Below, one piece after another: positions 8,101 to 17,145 of a DNA stretch of 28,458 nucleotides. How positions within the stretch are numbered: the stretch's first letter is position 1; each line of letters opens with the position of its first letter. A program made the translations under genes and the position numbers. Source of the stretch: a virus; the IMG/VR virus record IMGVR_UViG_3300034198_021309, positions 1-28,458 of that record. The stretch is one strand, 5' to 3'. The notes beneath the pieces were generated by a model. The model was given only the letters and a program-made list of their open reading frames with translations. It was not told the origin of the DNA and made no database searches.

Positions 8101-11100
8101 CAATATTATATTTCTAAAGTTGATAATAATTATTTTAAATTATGTGATGCTGGAATTGGTGGAACTAATATTACAAATTATATTAGAAACAATACTATAG
8201 ACTTTAAAGGAACAGGATCTGGATATCAATACTTTAGTTATCCACCAATTTCACTTGTAGTAACCTCTGCAACTGTTGGTGTAGGAACTACATCGATTAA
8301 ATATGCATCTGGAATAGTTACAGCAACTCCAATTGTAAAAGGTAGTATTATTGATGCCTATCTGTATGAGACTGGAAGTGATTATGGATCTACTGTTTTA
8401 AATTTAGAGAAAAAACCACTAGTATCAATTTTAAATGGAAAAGATGCAAGATTATCTCCAGTAATTTTAGATGGCGAAATAACTGATATTAATGTTTTAT
8501 ATGGTGGTAGTAATTATTATTCAACTCCAGATATAATCGTAAATGGATCTGGAACTGGTGCAGTAATTCAACCCATCATTAATAATGGAATAATAACAGA
8601 TGCAGTAGTTGTTAATTCGGGATTAGGATATACGAGCACTAATACATCAATTACTGTAGTTTCTTCTGGATCCAATGCTTCATTTGATGTCAGTATTAGA
8701 TCATTAACAGTTAATAACAAATTTAAATATAATTCTGATGAAGTTATTAATTCAACAAATAATGGATTGCAGTATTTAGTATTTGGATACTCTTCTGGAA
8801 TTAGAACTGCATTTAGTGATACTGATAAAACCAAACATTCTCCAATAATTGGATGGGCATATGATGGAAATCCAATTTATGGAGCATTTGGATATTCAGA
8901 TCCACAAAATACATCATCATTAATTAAAATTTTAAAATCAGGTTATGCATTAAATACGAATTTAATAACTAATAGACCATCTGGATTTTCTGCAGGATTT
9001 TTTGTTGAGGATTATACATTTAATAACTCTGGCGATTTAGATGAAAGTAATGGAAGATTTGCAAAAACTCCAGAATTTCCAAACGGAGTTTATGCATATT
9101 TTGCAGGGATAACTACAAATCCTTCATTAAGTTCACAATTAATGAGCAATTTCCCATATTTTATAGGAAATAGTTATGCATCAAATTATATTACAGATAA
9201 TTCTACCATAGATCAAACATTTGATTTTAACAATTCTAACTTAGTAAGAAATACTTTCCCATACAAGCTTAATGACCAATATGCAACTAATGATTTTATA
9301 ATCGAATCTAGTGATATTATTAATCAACAATCAATAGTTGAATCCGTATCTGAAGGAAGCATAGACGATTTTGATATTCTGTATGGTGGTCAAAATTATA
9401 AAGTTGGGGATAGGGTTCAATTTGATAATTCTGGCACAAATGGAACTGGAGCAAGTGCTTCAGTTGATAGTATAATTGGAATTGACATTAATAATATTCA
9501 AACAAATATTCAAACATATGATAATTCAGTTCTTACATGGAAGGATGGAAATCAAGTTCAAGTAAATGTTTATCCATATCATAATTTTTTAAATGGGGAT
9601 AATGTAGTAATTTCTGGATTATCAACATCTCTCGCAGGATTAAATGGTTTATACAGCGTTGGAGTAACCACATATTATGCGGTAACCACTCAATATATTC
9701 CAACTAATCCATCAAGTGGGATAGTTACAGACATTTATGTTTCTTCCATACCAAATAATTTATCTATTGGTAGTAGTATCTCTATAGGAGATGAATTTTT
9801 ATCTGTTGTAAATATTTTCAATCCTCAAAATGTAATTAGAGTTAATAGAGGAATTTCTGGAACTGCATATACTAATTCTACACTTATAGAGTATATTCCA
9901 GATTCTTTTGTTTTTACAAAAAAATCAAATTATTTTGATTCTAAGTTAAATTATCAAGTATTCTTTAATCCAAAAGAATCGGTTGGTTATGGAGTAAGTG
10001 CAGGAGTATCAAGTTCAACTACATTTACATTTGCTGGAATAACATCATATTCTAGATCTATACCTTCACAGTCAATTTATATTGAAAATCATAAATTTTC
10101 AAATAATGAAAAAGTAATTTTATCATTACCTGATGTGGAATATTCTCCACTTTCAATATCAACTTCGTTTGGATCAACACCCTTTAATTTACCAATATCT
10201 GGTATTTCTACAGTAGTATACGTTACTAATAAATCAAGAAATACAATTGGCATTAAAACAACCCTAAACTCTTCAGAAGTATTTTTTGTTGGATTGGGAG
10301 TAACTTCAGATAGCTATTTTTATTCTTTAAATACAACATACAACCAAGTAACTGCAACAGCACAAAAAATACAAACTACGGTATCGACAGCATCTACTCA
10401 TAATTTATCAAATAATGATTCTATTCAATTAGTTGTTAAACCAAATCTTTCAGTAGGAATTGGAACTTCAACCTCAGTATATGTAAAATATGATCCAATA
10501 TTCCAAAAAGTAATTATTAATCCAATTGGATTCAGTAGCTCAAATGTAAATATCTCAAATAATACCATCAGTATTTCTTCTCATAATTTAAATACTGGAA
10601 ATAGAGTAATTTATTCTGCTAATGACTCAGTTGCATCTGGTCTTTCTACTGGAATGTATTATGTTTATGAAGTTGATAGTAATAATATTCAACTATGCCA
10701 AACACATTATGATTCTCAAGTAGTTCCACCAAACATTATTTCTATTGCATCAACAGGTGGAGCATTGCAAAAAATAAATCCCATAAATCCACAAATTCAA
10801 TCTATAAAAGATAATAATCTAGTATTTAATCTGTCGGATTCATCATTAGTTGGATATAATCTTAGAATTTATTTTGATAGTAATTTCAATAATGAATTAG
10901 TTTCAACCGGAACAACTAGTACCTTTAATGTCTCTAGAAATGGTACGGTTGGAGTTACTACAGATGCATCTTTAACAGTAAATTACACTCAAGATTTACC
11001 AACTACTTTATATTACAATTTAGAAAAATCTGGATTCATTAGTACTTCAGATACTAGTTTCCAAAATACATCACAAATACTATTTTCTGATAGTGTTTAT

Positions 11101-14100
11101 AATGGAGATTATATTATTTCTGGAATTGGAACAACTACTTTCAATATTTCTCTTTCAAATGTTCCTGAGAATTTATACTATGATCAATCTCAAACTGATG
11201 TATTAAAGTATTCTACCAAATCATTAACAGCATCTGGATCAATTAATAGAGTTAAATTAATATCTGGTGGAGTAAACTATAAAAAATTACCTACTATTAT
11301 TGGTTTTGCTTCATCTATTGGTAACGGAGCATTAATTAATCCAACATCAAAAACAATTGGAATTATAAAAAATATTTCTGTTTTAAATGAAGGATTTGAG
11401 TATTCTTCTGATAAAACATTAAAGCCAACAGCAAATATACCACAAAATCTAACATTAACTTCTTTTGATACAATTTCAAGTATTGATGTAGTATCTGGAG
11501 GAAAGGATTATCAATATGCACCCAATTTAATTTTAATTGATTCTACTTCTAGAAATCCAATTAATAATGGATTTTTAAAAGCAAATTTATTTGGAAATTC
11601 TATACATTCTGTAGACATTATAGATCCGCCAAAAGGATTATCTAAAGATGGTAATACCATAATTTCTATTAATAATTCTAATGGTTTAAGTATTAATAAT
11701 GTTTATAGTTCAGCATCTGGAGTTGTTACCTGCATATTAGCAACACCAGTTCTTGGATTTAGTACATATTATAATCCAGTAGTTTCGATTGGTGATTCAA
11801 TTTTTGTTGAAGGAATTCAAAAGTATAGTAATGATGGCGCAGGATTTAACTCAGCAGATTATGGATATAATTTCTTTACGGTAACAAATGCATCAACTGC
11901 TGGTGCAAACCCATTTCAATTTGAATATGATCTTTCTAACTTAACTTCCAATCCAGGAATTGCAAAAACATCTCAAGATTCTTTAGCATCTATAATTAAA
12001 TATGATTCATATCCAGAATTTAATGTTATTCAAAAATCTTCCACATTTAAAATTGGAGAAAAATTACTCGTCGATGTAAATGGATCATTTATTGAACAAA
12101 ATTTAACAGTAGTATCAAATACAAATCAAAATCTAACTGTTTCAGGAAAATATCAACATGATTTATTCGTAGGTACTATTATAAAAGGTAAAGAATCTGG
12201 ATCTATAGCAACTATTCAAACAATTGCAGAAAATTATGGTAGATTTATAGTAAACTACTCTACAAAAAAAGATCTTGGTTGGAAAAATGAAATTGGAAAA
12301 TTAAATCAAGATAGTCAAGTAATTGAAAATAGTGATTATTATCAAGATTTATCATACACAATTAAAAGTCCAATTCAGTTTAATGAGTTAATTTCACCAG
12401 TAAACAATCTTCTTCATACCAGTGGTCTTAAGAATTTTGCTGATGTTGGAATTACATCAAGTGCTCAAGGAATTAGTACTGGAATCACAAGTTCAATTGT
12501 TCTTTATGATATTATTGATCAAAATCGTGTTGATACCATCAATAATTATGATGTTGTAACTGATTATAATTTAATCAATAATTCTTCTAATTTTATAAAA
12601 TTTAAGAATAAATCCTTACAAAGTTATATTACTTGTAATACAAATAGAGTTTTAGAAATTGATGATATAAGTTCTCAATTTTCTCATTTAGGTTTATCTG
12701 CATCAGATCAAAATAAAATTATAGAAATTACATCACAAAGTTATGATAGATTTTTAGTTCAAATTATTGATACAAATAAATCTCAATTCCAATTAACAGA
12801 ATTAGTTACTTTAAACGATACTACAAATAATAATATTTTTGAATTAGAAAAAGGATCAATTTATAACACAAAAATTACAGATTTATCAGTATACACTGAT
12901 CCATCAACTAGTAAATCTTACTTATATCTCAATCTCGTAAATCCATATGATTATGATTATGATATAAAAATATTGCAAAATAATTTTTATAATGGAATAA
13001 TAGGTATTGGAACTACTTCAATAGGATTTATTAGTCAAGTAGCTACAAATAATACTGTAGCTTCTACAGCATCAACATCTTTTGTTTCAGTATCAGCAGC
13101 TAGTACTACTTCAATATTTTCAAATATTCAATTAATTGATACTGTTACCAATTTAATGAATTATGTTGAATTATATGTAACAACTGATGGAAATAATACT
13201 TATTTTACTGAATATTATTTTGATTCAAATGCAAGTTTATTTGGATCATATAATCCTATCGGAACATTTGGTGCTTCAATTTCTTCTGGAATATTATCTT
13301 TAAACTTTACAAATACTGGAACAAATACAGTCATCTTAAAATCTAAAAATATTGGATTTGGTTCAACATCTGCTGGTATTGGAACTTATAGATTTATACT
13401 ACCTGGGCAAATGGAAGGGTATGAAAGAACTGTAAAATATCAATCAAATTTCTCAACAGTATCAACTGCATCCAGTATAGTTTCAGTAAATCGTTACGAT
13501 ACTTCGTCTATAAAATCAATAGTTCAAGTAAGTGTTGGATCTACAAATGTATTACATCAAGTAATGCTAATTCAAGATGGGAATAATACTTACGTTACTC
13601 AATATCCATATCTTTCTATAGGAAGCACTACTGGAATCGGAACTTTTGGTGGAAATTTTAATAGTTCTGATAATTTCAGTTTGATATTCTACCCCGATCA
13701 ATCAATTAGTGGAAATATCAAAATTAGTGCATTTAGTGAATGTTTATATACTGATATTGATACTATTAATGTTCCATCACCTCTACAGTATGGTGCTATG
13801 ATAGAAACAGTCAATACTGCACAATATTCTGGAGTTAACGGTAGTAGGATTCAAAGACTAGATTTTGATTTAAATTATCAAGGAACTCCAATATTCCAAA
13901 AAACATTTAATCCAACTGACAGTGCAGTATTGAATCCAGTAACTGGAGTGTTTACAATACCAAATCATTTCTTTAGCACAGGAGAACCTTTAAATTACTT
14001 ACCTGGATCAACATTTATTGGCATTGGATCTACTTCTGTTGGAATTGGTGCAACATTAAATGTTTCTGGTGTTGTAACTACAATACTCCCACCTGTAGTT

Positions 14101-17100
14101 TACCCAATTAAAATAGATTCTAATAACTTTAAATTGGCAACAAGACCTGATTATGCTAATGTAGGAATTTATGTGACATTCACTTCCTATGGATTAGGAA
14201 ATGCTCATTTGTTACAAATGAATAAGAAATTGGAAAGATCTATTATTTCAATTGACAATATTGTACAATATCCCATCACTTACACTTCAATAAATTATAC
14301 TCTACAAAATAATGGTGGAACAGTAAGTGCTTCATCAACTACATTTGCATTAAGTGGAATTTCTTCAATTAAATCTGGGGATTTACTTCGTGTTGATAAT
14401 GAATACATGAAGATACTTAATGTTGGAATTGGAACTACTAATATTGGACCAATTACCAATAGTGGTAGTGTTTCACTTGTAAATGTATCAAGAGGATCTG
14501 TGGGATCTTCTTCAACAATACATACAGATTCTACCATTGCAAGAATTTATAGAGGATCTTTTGATATAGTTGGAAAACAAATACATTTTATAGATCCTCC
14601 TATAGGAACATTATTGAATTCAGTAACTCCAGCAAATCTGCCACAACCAAAATCTTATTTTGAAGGTAGAGTTTATTTAAAACAGGATTATTCAACTAAT
14701 ACCCTGTTTGATGATATTTCTTATAAATTTACTGGAATTGGGCAAACATATACATTAACAACACAAGGAATTAATACTGTTGGATTAGGTTCAACTGGAA
14801 ATGGAATTGTTTTCATTAATAATATTTTCCAAACCCCAACAACAGCAAATAATGTAGGCAATGATTATTCAATTATATCAAATAATAGTGTTGGAATTAC
14901 AAGTATTATTTTTTCTGGTATTTCTTCAGATAATGGTTCTTTAATAACTTCAGTATATGATACTAACCAAAATCGTTTACCTAGAGGGGGAGTAATTGTT
15001 TCTCTGGCATCTAGTGGTGGTCTTGGGTATGCACCATTAGTTGGAGCTGCTGTCAGTGCGACTATAGATGCAAATGGAACAATAACTTCAATTGGAATTG
15101 GAACAACAGGATTGACCTATGGATCTGGATATTTTGGCAGTGTTTCTATTGGAGTAACAGATCCAACCCATGTTGGAAATAATTATGCCTCAATTACTGC
15201 TACTGTTGGTGTAGGTGGAACACTAATTTTTAATATTGGTGCTGGAGGAACTGGATATAATAATCCAGTCTTGCAAATACCTTCTCCTAGTTATACTAAT
15301 ATGCCAGTAATTGGAGTTTCTAGAGTTGGTTTAGGAACAACTACAACTACTGGAATTGGATTACTTTTAAATGTAAATGTTTCTGCAAGTTCAACTACTG
15401 GAATTGGATCAACATTATTCCAAGTAGATTCTTTCCAAATTACTAGAAATGGATATGCATTCCAAAAAGGTGATGTATTTACTCCAGTAGGATTAGTAAC
15501 TGATTCGAGGATTTCTGCTCCTTTATCACAATTCAAGTTAACAGTAATTGATACTTTCTCAGATTCTTTTTCTGCTTGGAATTTCGGAGAATTAGATTAT
15601 ATTGATTCTATTGCAAATTTACAAGATGGTTCTAGAACTAGATTTCCACTTTATTATAATGGTAGTTTGTTAAGTTTCCAAACAAATATTAATAATATAG
15701 ATTCTTTAAACATAGATTTAAATTCTTTATTGTTGATATTTGTAAATGGAGTTATTCAAAAACCCAATGATTCTTACCAATTCAATGGTGGTTCATCTTT
15801 TACATTCACTGAACCACCAATACCAGAGGATGATATTTCAATATTTTTCTATAGAGGAACCAGGGGAGTTGATAGTACTTTAAAAATATCTAATGAGACA
15901 ATTAAAATTGGAGATGCTATACAGATTTTTAGTAATAATAATATTTTAGGAATTACTACAACACAAAATCAAAGAGCTGTCTACGATATTCCATCATCAG
16001 ATAAAATTCAAACAAATGTATATTCTGATATTGGTATTGACCCCACAAATCTTAAACCATTAAGTTGGACTAAACAAAAAGTTGATTCTCAAATAGGTGG
16101 GCAATTAATTTATAAGTCAAGAGATTCTATTGAATCTTTGATTTACCCAACTGCAAAAATAATTAAGAATTTTTCATCAACAGATACTCAGTTATTTGTT
16201 GATGATGCAAACTTCTTCAAATATGAGCAAAATTTAAATTCTAGTATTACTGGATTATCAATTGATGGATTAATTGTAAGTGGTTCTGGAGATCCTGTTG
16301 CTGCTGCAGTGACTGCAATTGTAAGTTCAAATGGAACTATAAGTTCTTTAAGTATTGTAAATGGTGGTTCGGGTTATACTGGAAGCAGCGTTACAGTTAA
16401 AATATCAAAACCAAAAAGTATTGGTGTTGGTATCGGAACAACCGCTACTGCAACAATAACAGTTTCAAGTAGTGGATCTTTAACGACACCAATTACAATA
16501 ACTAATTCTGGATTTGGATATACCACCCCCCCTCAAGTGATTACTCCATTACCTACAACTTCAAAAGAATATATTTCTGGAATAACAAATATATCAGGTT
16601 TTTCTGGAATTATAACTGGTATTGGAACAACATCTGGAACATCTGGAAATCCATTGGCACTTAAGTTTTATTTAAATTCTTCTGGAGATTTTTCACAATT
16701 ATCTGTTGGGTATCCAATTTATGTTTATAATACAAGTGTGGGTAAAGGTGTTACTTCAATTGATAGTAATAATACTGCACGTGTTGGAATTGGCACTTCT
16801 CATCTTGACAATATTTACTATATTCATGCAATTAGTTATACTGGAGCAGGTAATACAATTGGAATTGTTACATCAAATATACTTTCCACAACTTCAGTGA
16901 CTGGAATAGCAACTAATGGAAATTATGTAGGGCAATTTTCGTGGGGTAAATTATCAGGATTTAGTAGATCATCTTCTCCAATTTCTATCGCAGTAACTGG
17001 ATTTACTATTAATTCTGGTTTATCTACATTTGCTTCTATTCAAAGAAGATCTTATGGGATTAGAGATACTGGGGCACTAAAATATACCAATATTTTCTAA
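5113..17100 (+). CDS. gp7: Giant gp7-like baseplate wedge protein, 3995 aa
   Basis: T4 gp7 (1032 aa) starts wedge assembly by binding gp10 and gp8. Here residues 1 to about 480 carry the cyanophage gp7-like opening (F-E-T-R-V-K-V-Q-D-I-I, F-L-K-Q-Y-Y, L-D-Q-Y-L-K-L-D-N, then G-T-K-E-S-F-R-I-L-F-N-V-L-Y-G). The C-terminal part includes a conserved-looking block at about 3537-3580 (L-I-F-V-N-G-V-I-Q-K) and S-W-T-K-Q-K-V near 3650. Between them lie roughly 3000 residues of Gly/Ser/Thr/Asn/Ile-rich beta modules: GGxxY repeats, H-x-L-x-x-G repeats, IDxE...RG repeats, a tandem duplication and a YHYH-like domain at 1242-1352. The frame stays open for about 12 kb with no stop, arguing against decay. 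Base composition is very AT-rich. It likely forms both the wedge core and a large peripheral extension; the second role is inferred. Confidence 0.88.
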   Translation: MIQTGFETRVKVQDIIQNQLPEFILQESPLTSDFLKQYYTSQEYQSGPVDIAENLDQYLKLDNLTPEVVVNNTYLSVGITSTDSTITVNSTKGYPQSYGLLKIDDEIITYTGISENSFTGCIRGFSGITSYHNSSDPEELVFSTSNQSSHTINSSVSNLSVLFLKEFYKKFKYTFTPGLENNDFNSNLNIGNFIKSAKSFYQSKGTKESFRILFNVLYGVTPTVVNLSDSLIRPSSAEYLRTEEIVVEVISGNPSKLIGQTITKSDDPNTYASVSQTQPFTINQKLYYKISLFVGYNDTSAIVGTFTIPGKTKVVEQTLPGSSVITVDTTIGFPQSGNLICGINSITYTNKSVNQFYGCSGITVSINPTDDIRVNETVFGYEDGDTTKPVYLRITGVISDFTSLLTNYSVNEGDVISVDYLGEIIKNPTTYNSYKEVFANSWIYNTSSRYQVSAIDNSGNTFTLSSPIDKSSLKIGDTIDILIRGTQTIVSSTSNPPSISGININDNQVNINNIGFTPNSNVNYDIRRRLNKASSSGTPIGFGNSITSDIQNLYVDDGTNYAYVAANGLPSYNINQNLISASIPSASGNYIQNQNSFNNLYSVISFSNPVPFITGDWVYYYPSSTLIPGLTQGNYYVEVLSNKNQIRLYTSRSFIGSGGNYVEFGNLSSGAGAQNFLLNTNSNNTYISPQLLLKKFSLTQNIQSGLGQKTNPGPIGILINGVEIQNYKSDDKIYYGPLNSIKVLNGGSNYDVINPPRLSVSSGAGTTALVQPVVSGSLSQVFVTPQNFDLNTVVSVALTGGNGSGALLTPVIQKRRREILFDARLLTSFYGGVDTTNETITFLSNHNLNTGDSVIYDSNGNSPIGIATDGGGGSNSDQNLYLAQNATYYVSAVNNKTVKLYNSKSDAINGTNSISFTNVNNTGNHKFKSGTIQNTLTEIKIVDGGNNYTNRKLIVKSSGISTVNDTIYFSNHGFNDGHLVVYNYQTSTISGLNTTNQYYISKVDNNYFKLCDAGIGGTNITNYIRNNTIDFKGTGSGYQYFSYPPISLVVTSATVGVGTTSIKYASGIVTATPIVKGSIIDAYLYETGSDYGSTVLNLEKKPLVSILNGKDARLSPVILDGEITDINVLYGGSNYYSTPDIIVNGSGTGAVIQPIINNGIITDAVVVNSGLGYTSTNTSITVVSSGSNASFDVSIRSLTVNNKFKYNSDEVINSTNNGLQYLVFGYSSGIRTAFSDTDKTKHSPIIGWAYDGNPIYGAFGYSDPQNTSSLIKILKSGYALNTNLITNRPSGFSAGFFVEDYTFNNSGDLDESNGRFAKTPEFPNGVYAYFAGITTNPSLSSQLMSNFPYFIGNSYASNYITDNSTIDQTFDFNNSNLVRNTFPYKLNDQYATNDFIIESSDIINQQSIVESVSEGSIDDFDILYGGQNYKVGDRVQFDNSGTNGTGASASVDSIIGIDINNIQTNIQTYDNSVLTWKDGNQVQVNVYPYHNFLNGDNVVISGLSTSLAGLNGLYSVGVTTYYAVTTQYIPTNPSSGIVTDIYVSSIPNNLSIGSSISIGDEFLSVVNIFNPQNVIRVNRGISGTAYTNSTLIEYIPDSFVFTKKSNYFDSKLNYQVFFNPKESVGYGVSAGVSSSTTFTFAGITSYSRSIPSQSIYIENHKFSNNEKVILSLPDVEYSPLSISTSFGSTPFNLPISGISTVVYVTNKSRNTIGIKTTLNSSEVFFVGLGVTSDSYFYSLNTTYNQVTATAQKIQTTVSTASTHNLSNNDSIQLVVKPNLSVGIGTSTSVYVKYDPIFQKVIINPIGFSSSNVNISNNTISISSHNLNTGNRVIYSANDSVASGLSTGMYYVYEVDSNNIQLCQTHYDSQVVPPNIISIASTGGALQKINPINPQIQSIKDNNLVFNLSDSSLVGYNLRIYFDSNFNNELVSTGTTSTFNVSRNGTVGVTTDASLTVNYTQDLPTTLYYNLEKSGFISTSDTSFQNTSQILFSDSVYNGDYIISGIGTTTFNISLSNVPENLYYDQSQTDVLKYSTKSLTASGSINRVKLISGGVNYKKLPTIIGFASSIGNGALINPTSKTIGIIKNISVLNEGFEYSSDKTLKPTANIPQNLTLTSFDTISSIDVVSGGKDYQYAPNLILIDSTSRNPINNGFLKANLFGNSIHSVDIIDPPKGLSKDGNTIISINNSNGLSINNVYSSASGVVTCILATPVLGFSTYYNPVVSIGDSIFVEGIQKYSNDGAGFNSADYGYNFFTVTNASTAGANPFQFEYDLSNLTSNPGIAKTSQDSLASIIKYDSYPEFNVIQKSSTFKIGEKLLVDVNGSFIEQNLTVVSNTNQNLTVSGKYQHDLFVGTIIKGKESGSIATIQTIAENYGRFIVNYSTKKDLGWKNEIGKLNQDSQVIENSDYYQDLSYTIKSPIQFNELISPVNNLLHTSGLKNFADVGITSSAQGISTGITSSIVLYDIIDQNRVDTINNYDVVTDYNLINNSSNFIKFKNKSLQSYITCNTNRVLEIDDISSQFSHLGLSASDQNKIIEITSQSYDRFLVQIIDTNKSQFQLTELVTLNDTTNNNIFELEKGSIYNTKITDLSVYTDPSTSKSYLYLNLVNPYDYDYDIKILQNNFYNGIIGIGTTSIGFISQVATNNTVASTASTSFVSVSAASTTSIFSNIQLIDTVTNLMNYVELYVTTDGNNTYFTEYYFDSNASLFGSYNPIGTFGASISSGILSLNFTNTGTNTVILKSKNIGFGSTSAGIGTYRFILPGQMEGYERTVKYQSNFSTVSTASSIVSVNRYDTSSIKSIVQVSVGSTNVLHQVMLIQDGNNTYVTQYPYLSIGSTTGIGTFGGNFNSSDNFSLIFYPDQSISGNIKISAFSECLYTDIDTINVPSPLQYGAMIETVNTAQYSGVNGSRIQRLDFDLNYQGTPIFQKTFNPTDSAVLNPVTGVFTIPNHFFSTGEPLNYLPGSTFIGIGSTSVGIGATLNVSGVVTTILPPVVYPIKIDSNNFKLATRPDYANVGIYVTFTSYGLGNAHLLQMNKKLERSIISIDNIVQYPITYTSINYTLQNNGGTVSASSTTFALSGISSIKSGDLLRVDNEYMKILNVGIGTTNIGPITNSGSVSLVNVSRGSVGSSSTIHTDSTIARIYRGSFDIVGKQIHFIDPPIGTLLNSVTPANLPQPKSYFEGRVYLKQDYSTNTLFDDISYKFTGIGQTYTLTTQGINTVGLGSTGNGIVFINNIFQTPTTANNVGNDYSIISNNSVGITSIIFSGISSDNGSLITSVYDTNQNRLPRGGVIVSLASSGGLGYAPLVGAAVSATIDANGTITSIGIGTTGLTYGSGYFGSVSIGVTDPTHVGNNYASITATVGVGGTLIFNIGAGGTGYNNPVLQIPSPSYTNMPVIGVSRVGLGTTTTTGIGLLLNVNVSASSTTGIGSTLFQVDSFQITRNGYAFQKGDVFTPVGLVTDSRISAPLSQFKLTVIDTFSDSFSAWNFGELDYIDSIANLQDGSRTRFPLYYNGSLLSFQTNINNIDSLNIDLNSLLLIFVNGVIQKPNDSYQFNGGSSFTFTEPPIPEDDISIFFYRGTRGVDSTLKISNETIKIGDAIQIFSNNNILGITTTQNQRAVYDIPSSDKIQTNVYSDIGIDPTNLKPLSWTKQKVDSQIGGQLIYKSRDSIESLIYPTAKIIKNFSSTDTQLFVDDANFFKYEQNLNSSITGLSIDGLIVSGSGDPVAAAVTAIVSSNGTISSLSIVNGGSGYTGSSVTVKISKPKSIGVGIGTTATATITVSSSGSLTTPITITNSGFGYTTPPQVITPLPTTSKEYISGITNISGFSGIITGIGTTSGTSGNPLALKFYLNSSGDFSQLSVGYPIYVYNTSVGKGVTSIDSNNTARVGIGTSHLDNIYYIHAISYTGAGNTIGIVTSNILSTTSVTGIATNGNYVGQFSWGKLSGFSRSSSPISIAVTGFTINSGLSTFASIQRRSYGIRDTGALKYTNIF
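5329..5560 (+). repeat. IDxE...RG module, copy 1 (in gp7)
   Basis: Residues about 73-150 read S-T-D-S-T-I-T-V, G-Y-P, L-K-I103-D-D-E-I-I-T-Y-T-G, then G-C121-I-R-G-F-S-G-I-T and Y-H. Looser copies are at residues about 317-370 (nt 6061-6222), 1545-1610 (nt 9745-9940) and 3080-3145 (nt 14350-14547). A close copy lies in the DUF4815 protein at nt 24688-24915. Confidence 0.65.
7336..7545 (+). repeat. GGxxY module, first of several in gp7
   Basis: At residues 745 onward the pattern is G-G-S-N-Y ... P-P-x-L-x-V ... G-A-G-T-T-A-x-V-x-P-V-V. Further copies start near nt 7936, 8365, 8500, 9379, 11263, 11494, 15016 and 16360. The module alternates a Gly-Gly-x-x-Tyr turn, a proline strand and a Gly/Ala loop, suggesting a repetitive beta structure. 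Confidence 0.6.
7621..7905 (+). repeat. H-x-L-x-T-G module, clearest copy (in gp7)
   Basis: The pattern is strand, N-H-N-L-N-T-G-D-S-V-I-Y, a turn with I-G-I or S-G-L, Y-Y-V, then K-L-Y-x-S-x-x-D-A. Other copies start near nt 6928, 8002, 9571, 10072, 10381, 10558 and 13951. Copies at 7621, 8002 and 10558 are the most alike. Confidence 0.6.
8836..9168 (+). other. YHYH-like domain inside gp7
   Basis: Residues 1242-1352 of the giant protein show the order of the YHYH domain: H-S-P-I-I-G-W-A-Y-D-G-N-P-I-Y-G (1242-1257), then L-D-E-S-N-G-R-F (1309-1316), then G-V-Y-A-Y-F (1325-1330) and F-P-Y-F-I-G (1347-1352). In the family the third block contains Y-H-Y-H; here it is Y-A-Y-F, so both histidines are lost. 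The fold is probably kept but any metal or catalytic role tied to the histidines is doubtful. Confidence 0.65.
13060..13755 (+). repeat. Tandem domain duplication in gp7
   Basis: Residues about 2650-2746 and 2780-2881 align at an offset of 130-132. Shared marks are a V-S-V strand, T-S-I or S-S-I, Q at 2673/2805, D-G-N-N-T-Y starting at 2692/2822, a T-x-Y next to it, I-G-T-F-G, and later strands with S-L. The DNA around the D-G-N-N-T-Y block (13186 and 13576) is also alike. It looks like a duplicated beta-sandwich domain. Confidence 0.6.
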
Positions 17101-17118
17101 ATTTAGTCACACACTTAA

Positions 17119-17126
17119 TATAAATA
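17119..17126 (+). promoter_or_regulatory. Late promoter upstream of gp8 (TATAAATA)
   Basis: This is a perfect match to the T4 late promoter TATAAATA, located in the 45-base gap between gp7 and gp8, with 19 bases to the gp8 ATG at 17146. This is one of only three intergenic matches in the structural part of the window. Confidence 0.75.
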
Positions 17127-17145
17127 TAGAAAAAACAATATTAAT

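Noticed and set aside
8568-8834. Minus-strand open frame inside gp7
   Set aside because: It mirrors the repeat-rich + strand gene; the low stop frequency on the opposite strand is explained by codon bias. The same holds for 14295-14537, 15291-15536 and 24639-24836.
16706-16900. Open + frame shifted against gp7
   Set aside because: The translation is Ile/Leu/Gln-rich low complexity, caused by a shifted reading of AT-rich repeats. The same holds for 24611-24811, 25094-25276 and 25649-25834.
5113-17100. Late-promoter-like TATAAATA strings within the giant genes
   Set aside because: In DNA this AT-rich such strings arise by chance and none sits before a separate gene.
5113-17100. Possible assembly fusion of several genes into one frame
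   Set aside because: There is one open frame of about 12 kb, with a gp7-like start and a conserved-looking C-terminal end, and modules of the same style throughout; nothing marks a junction.
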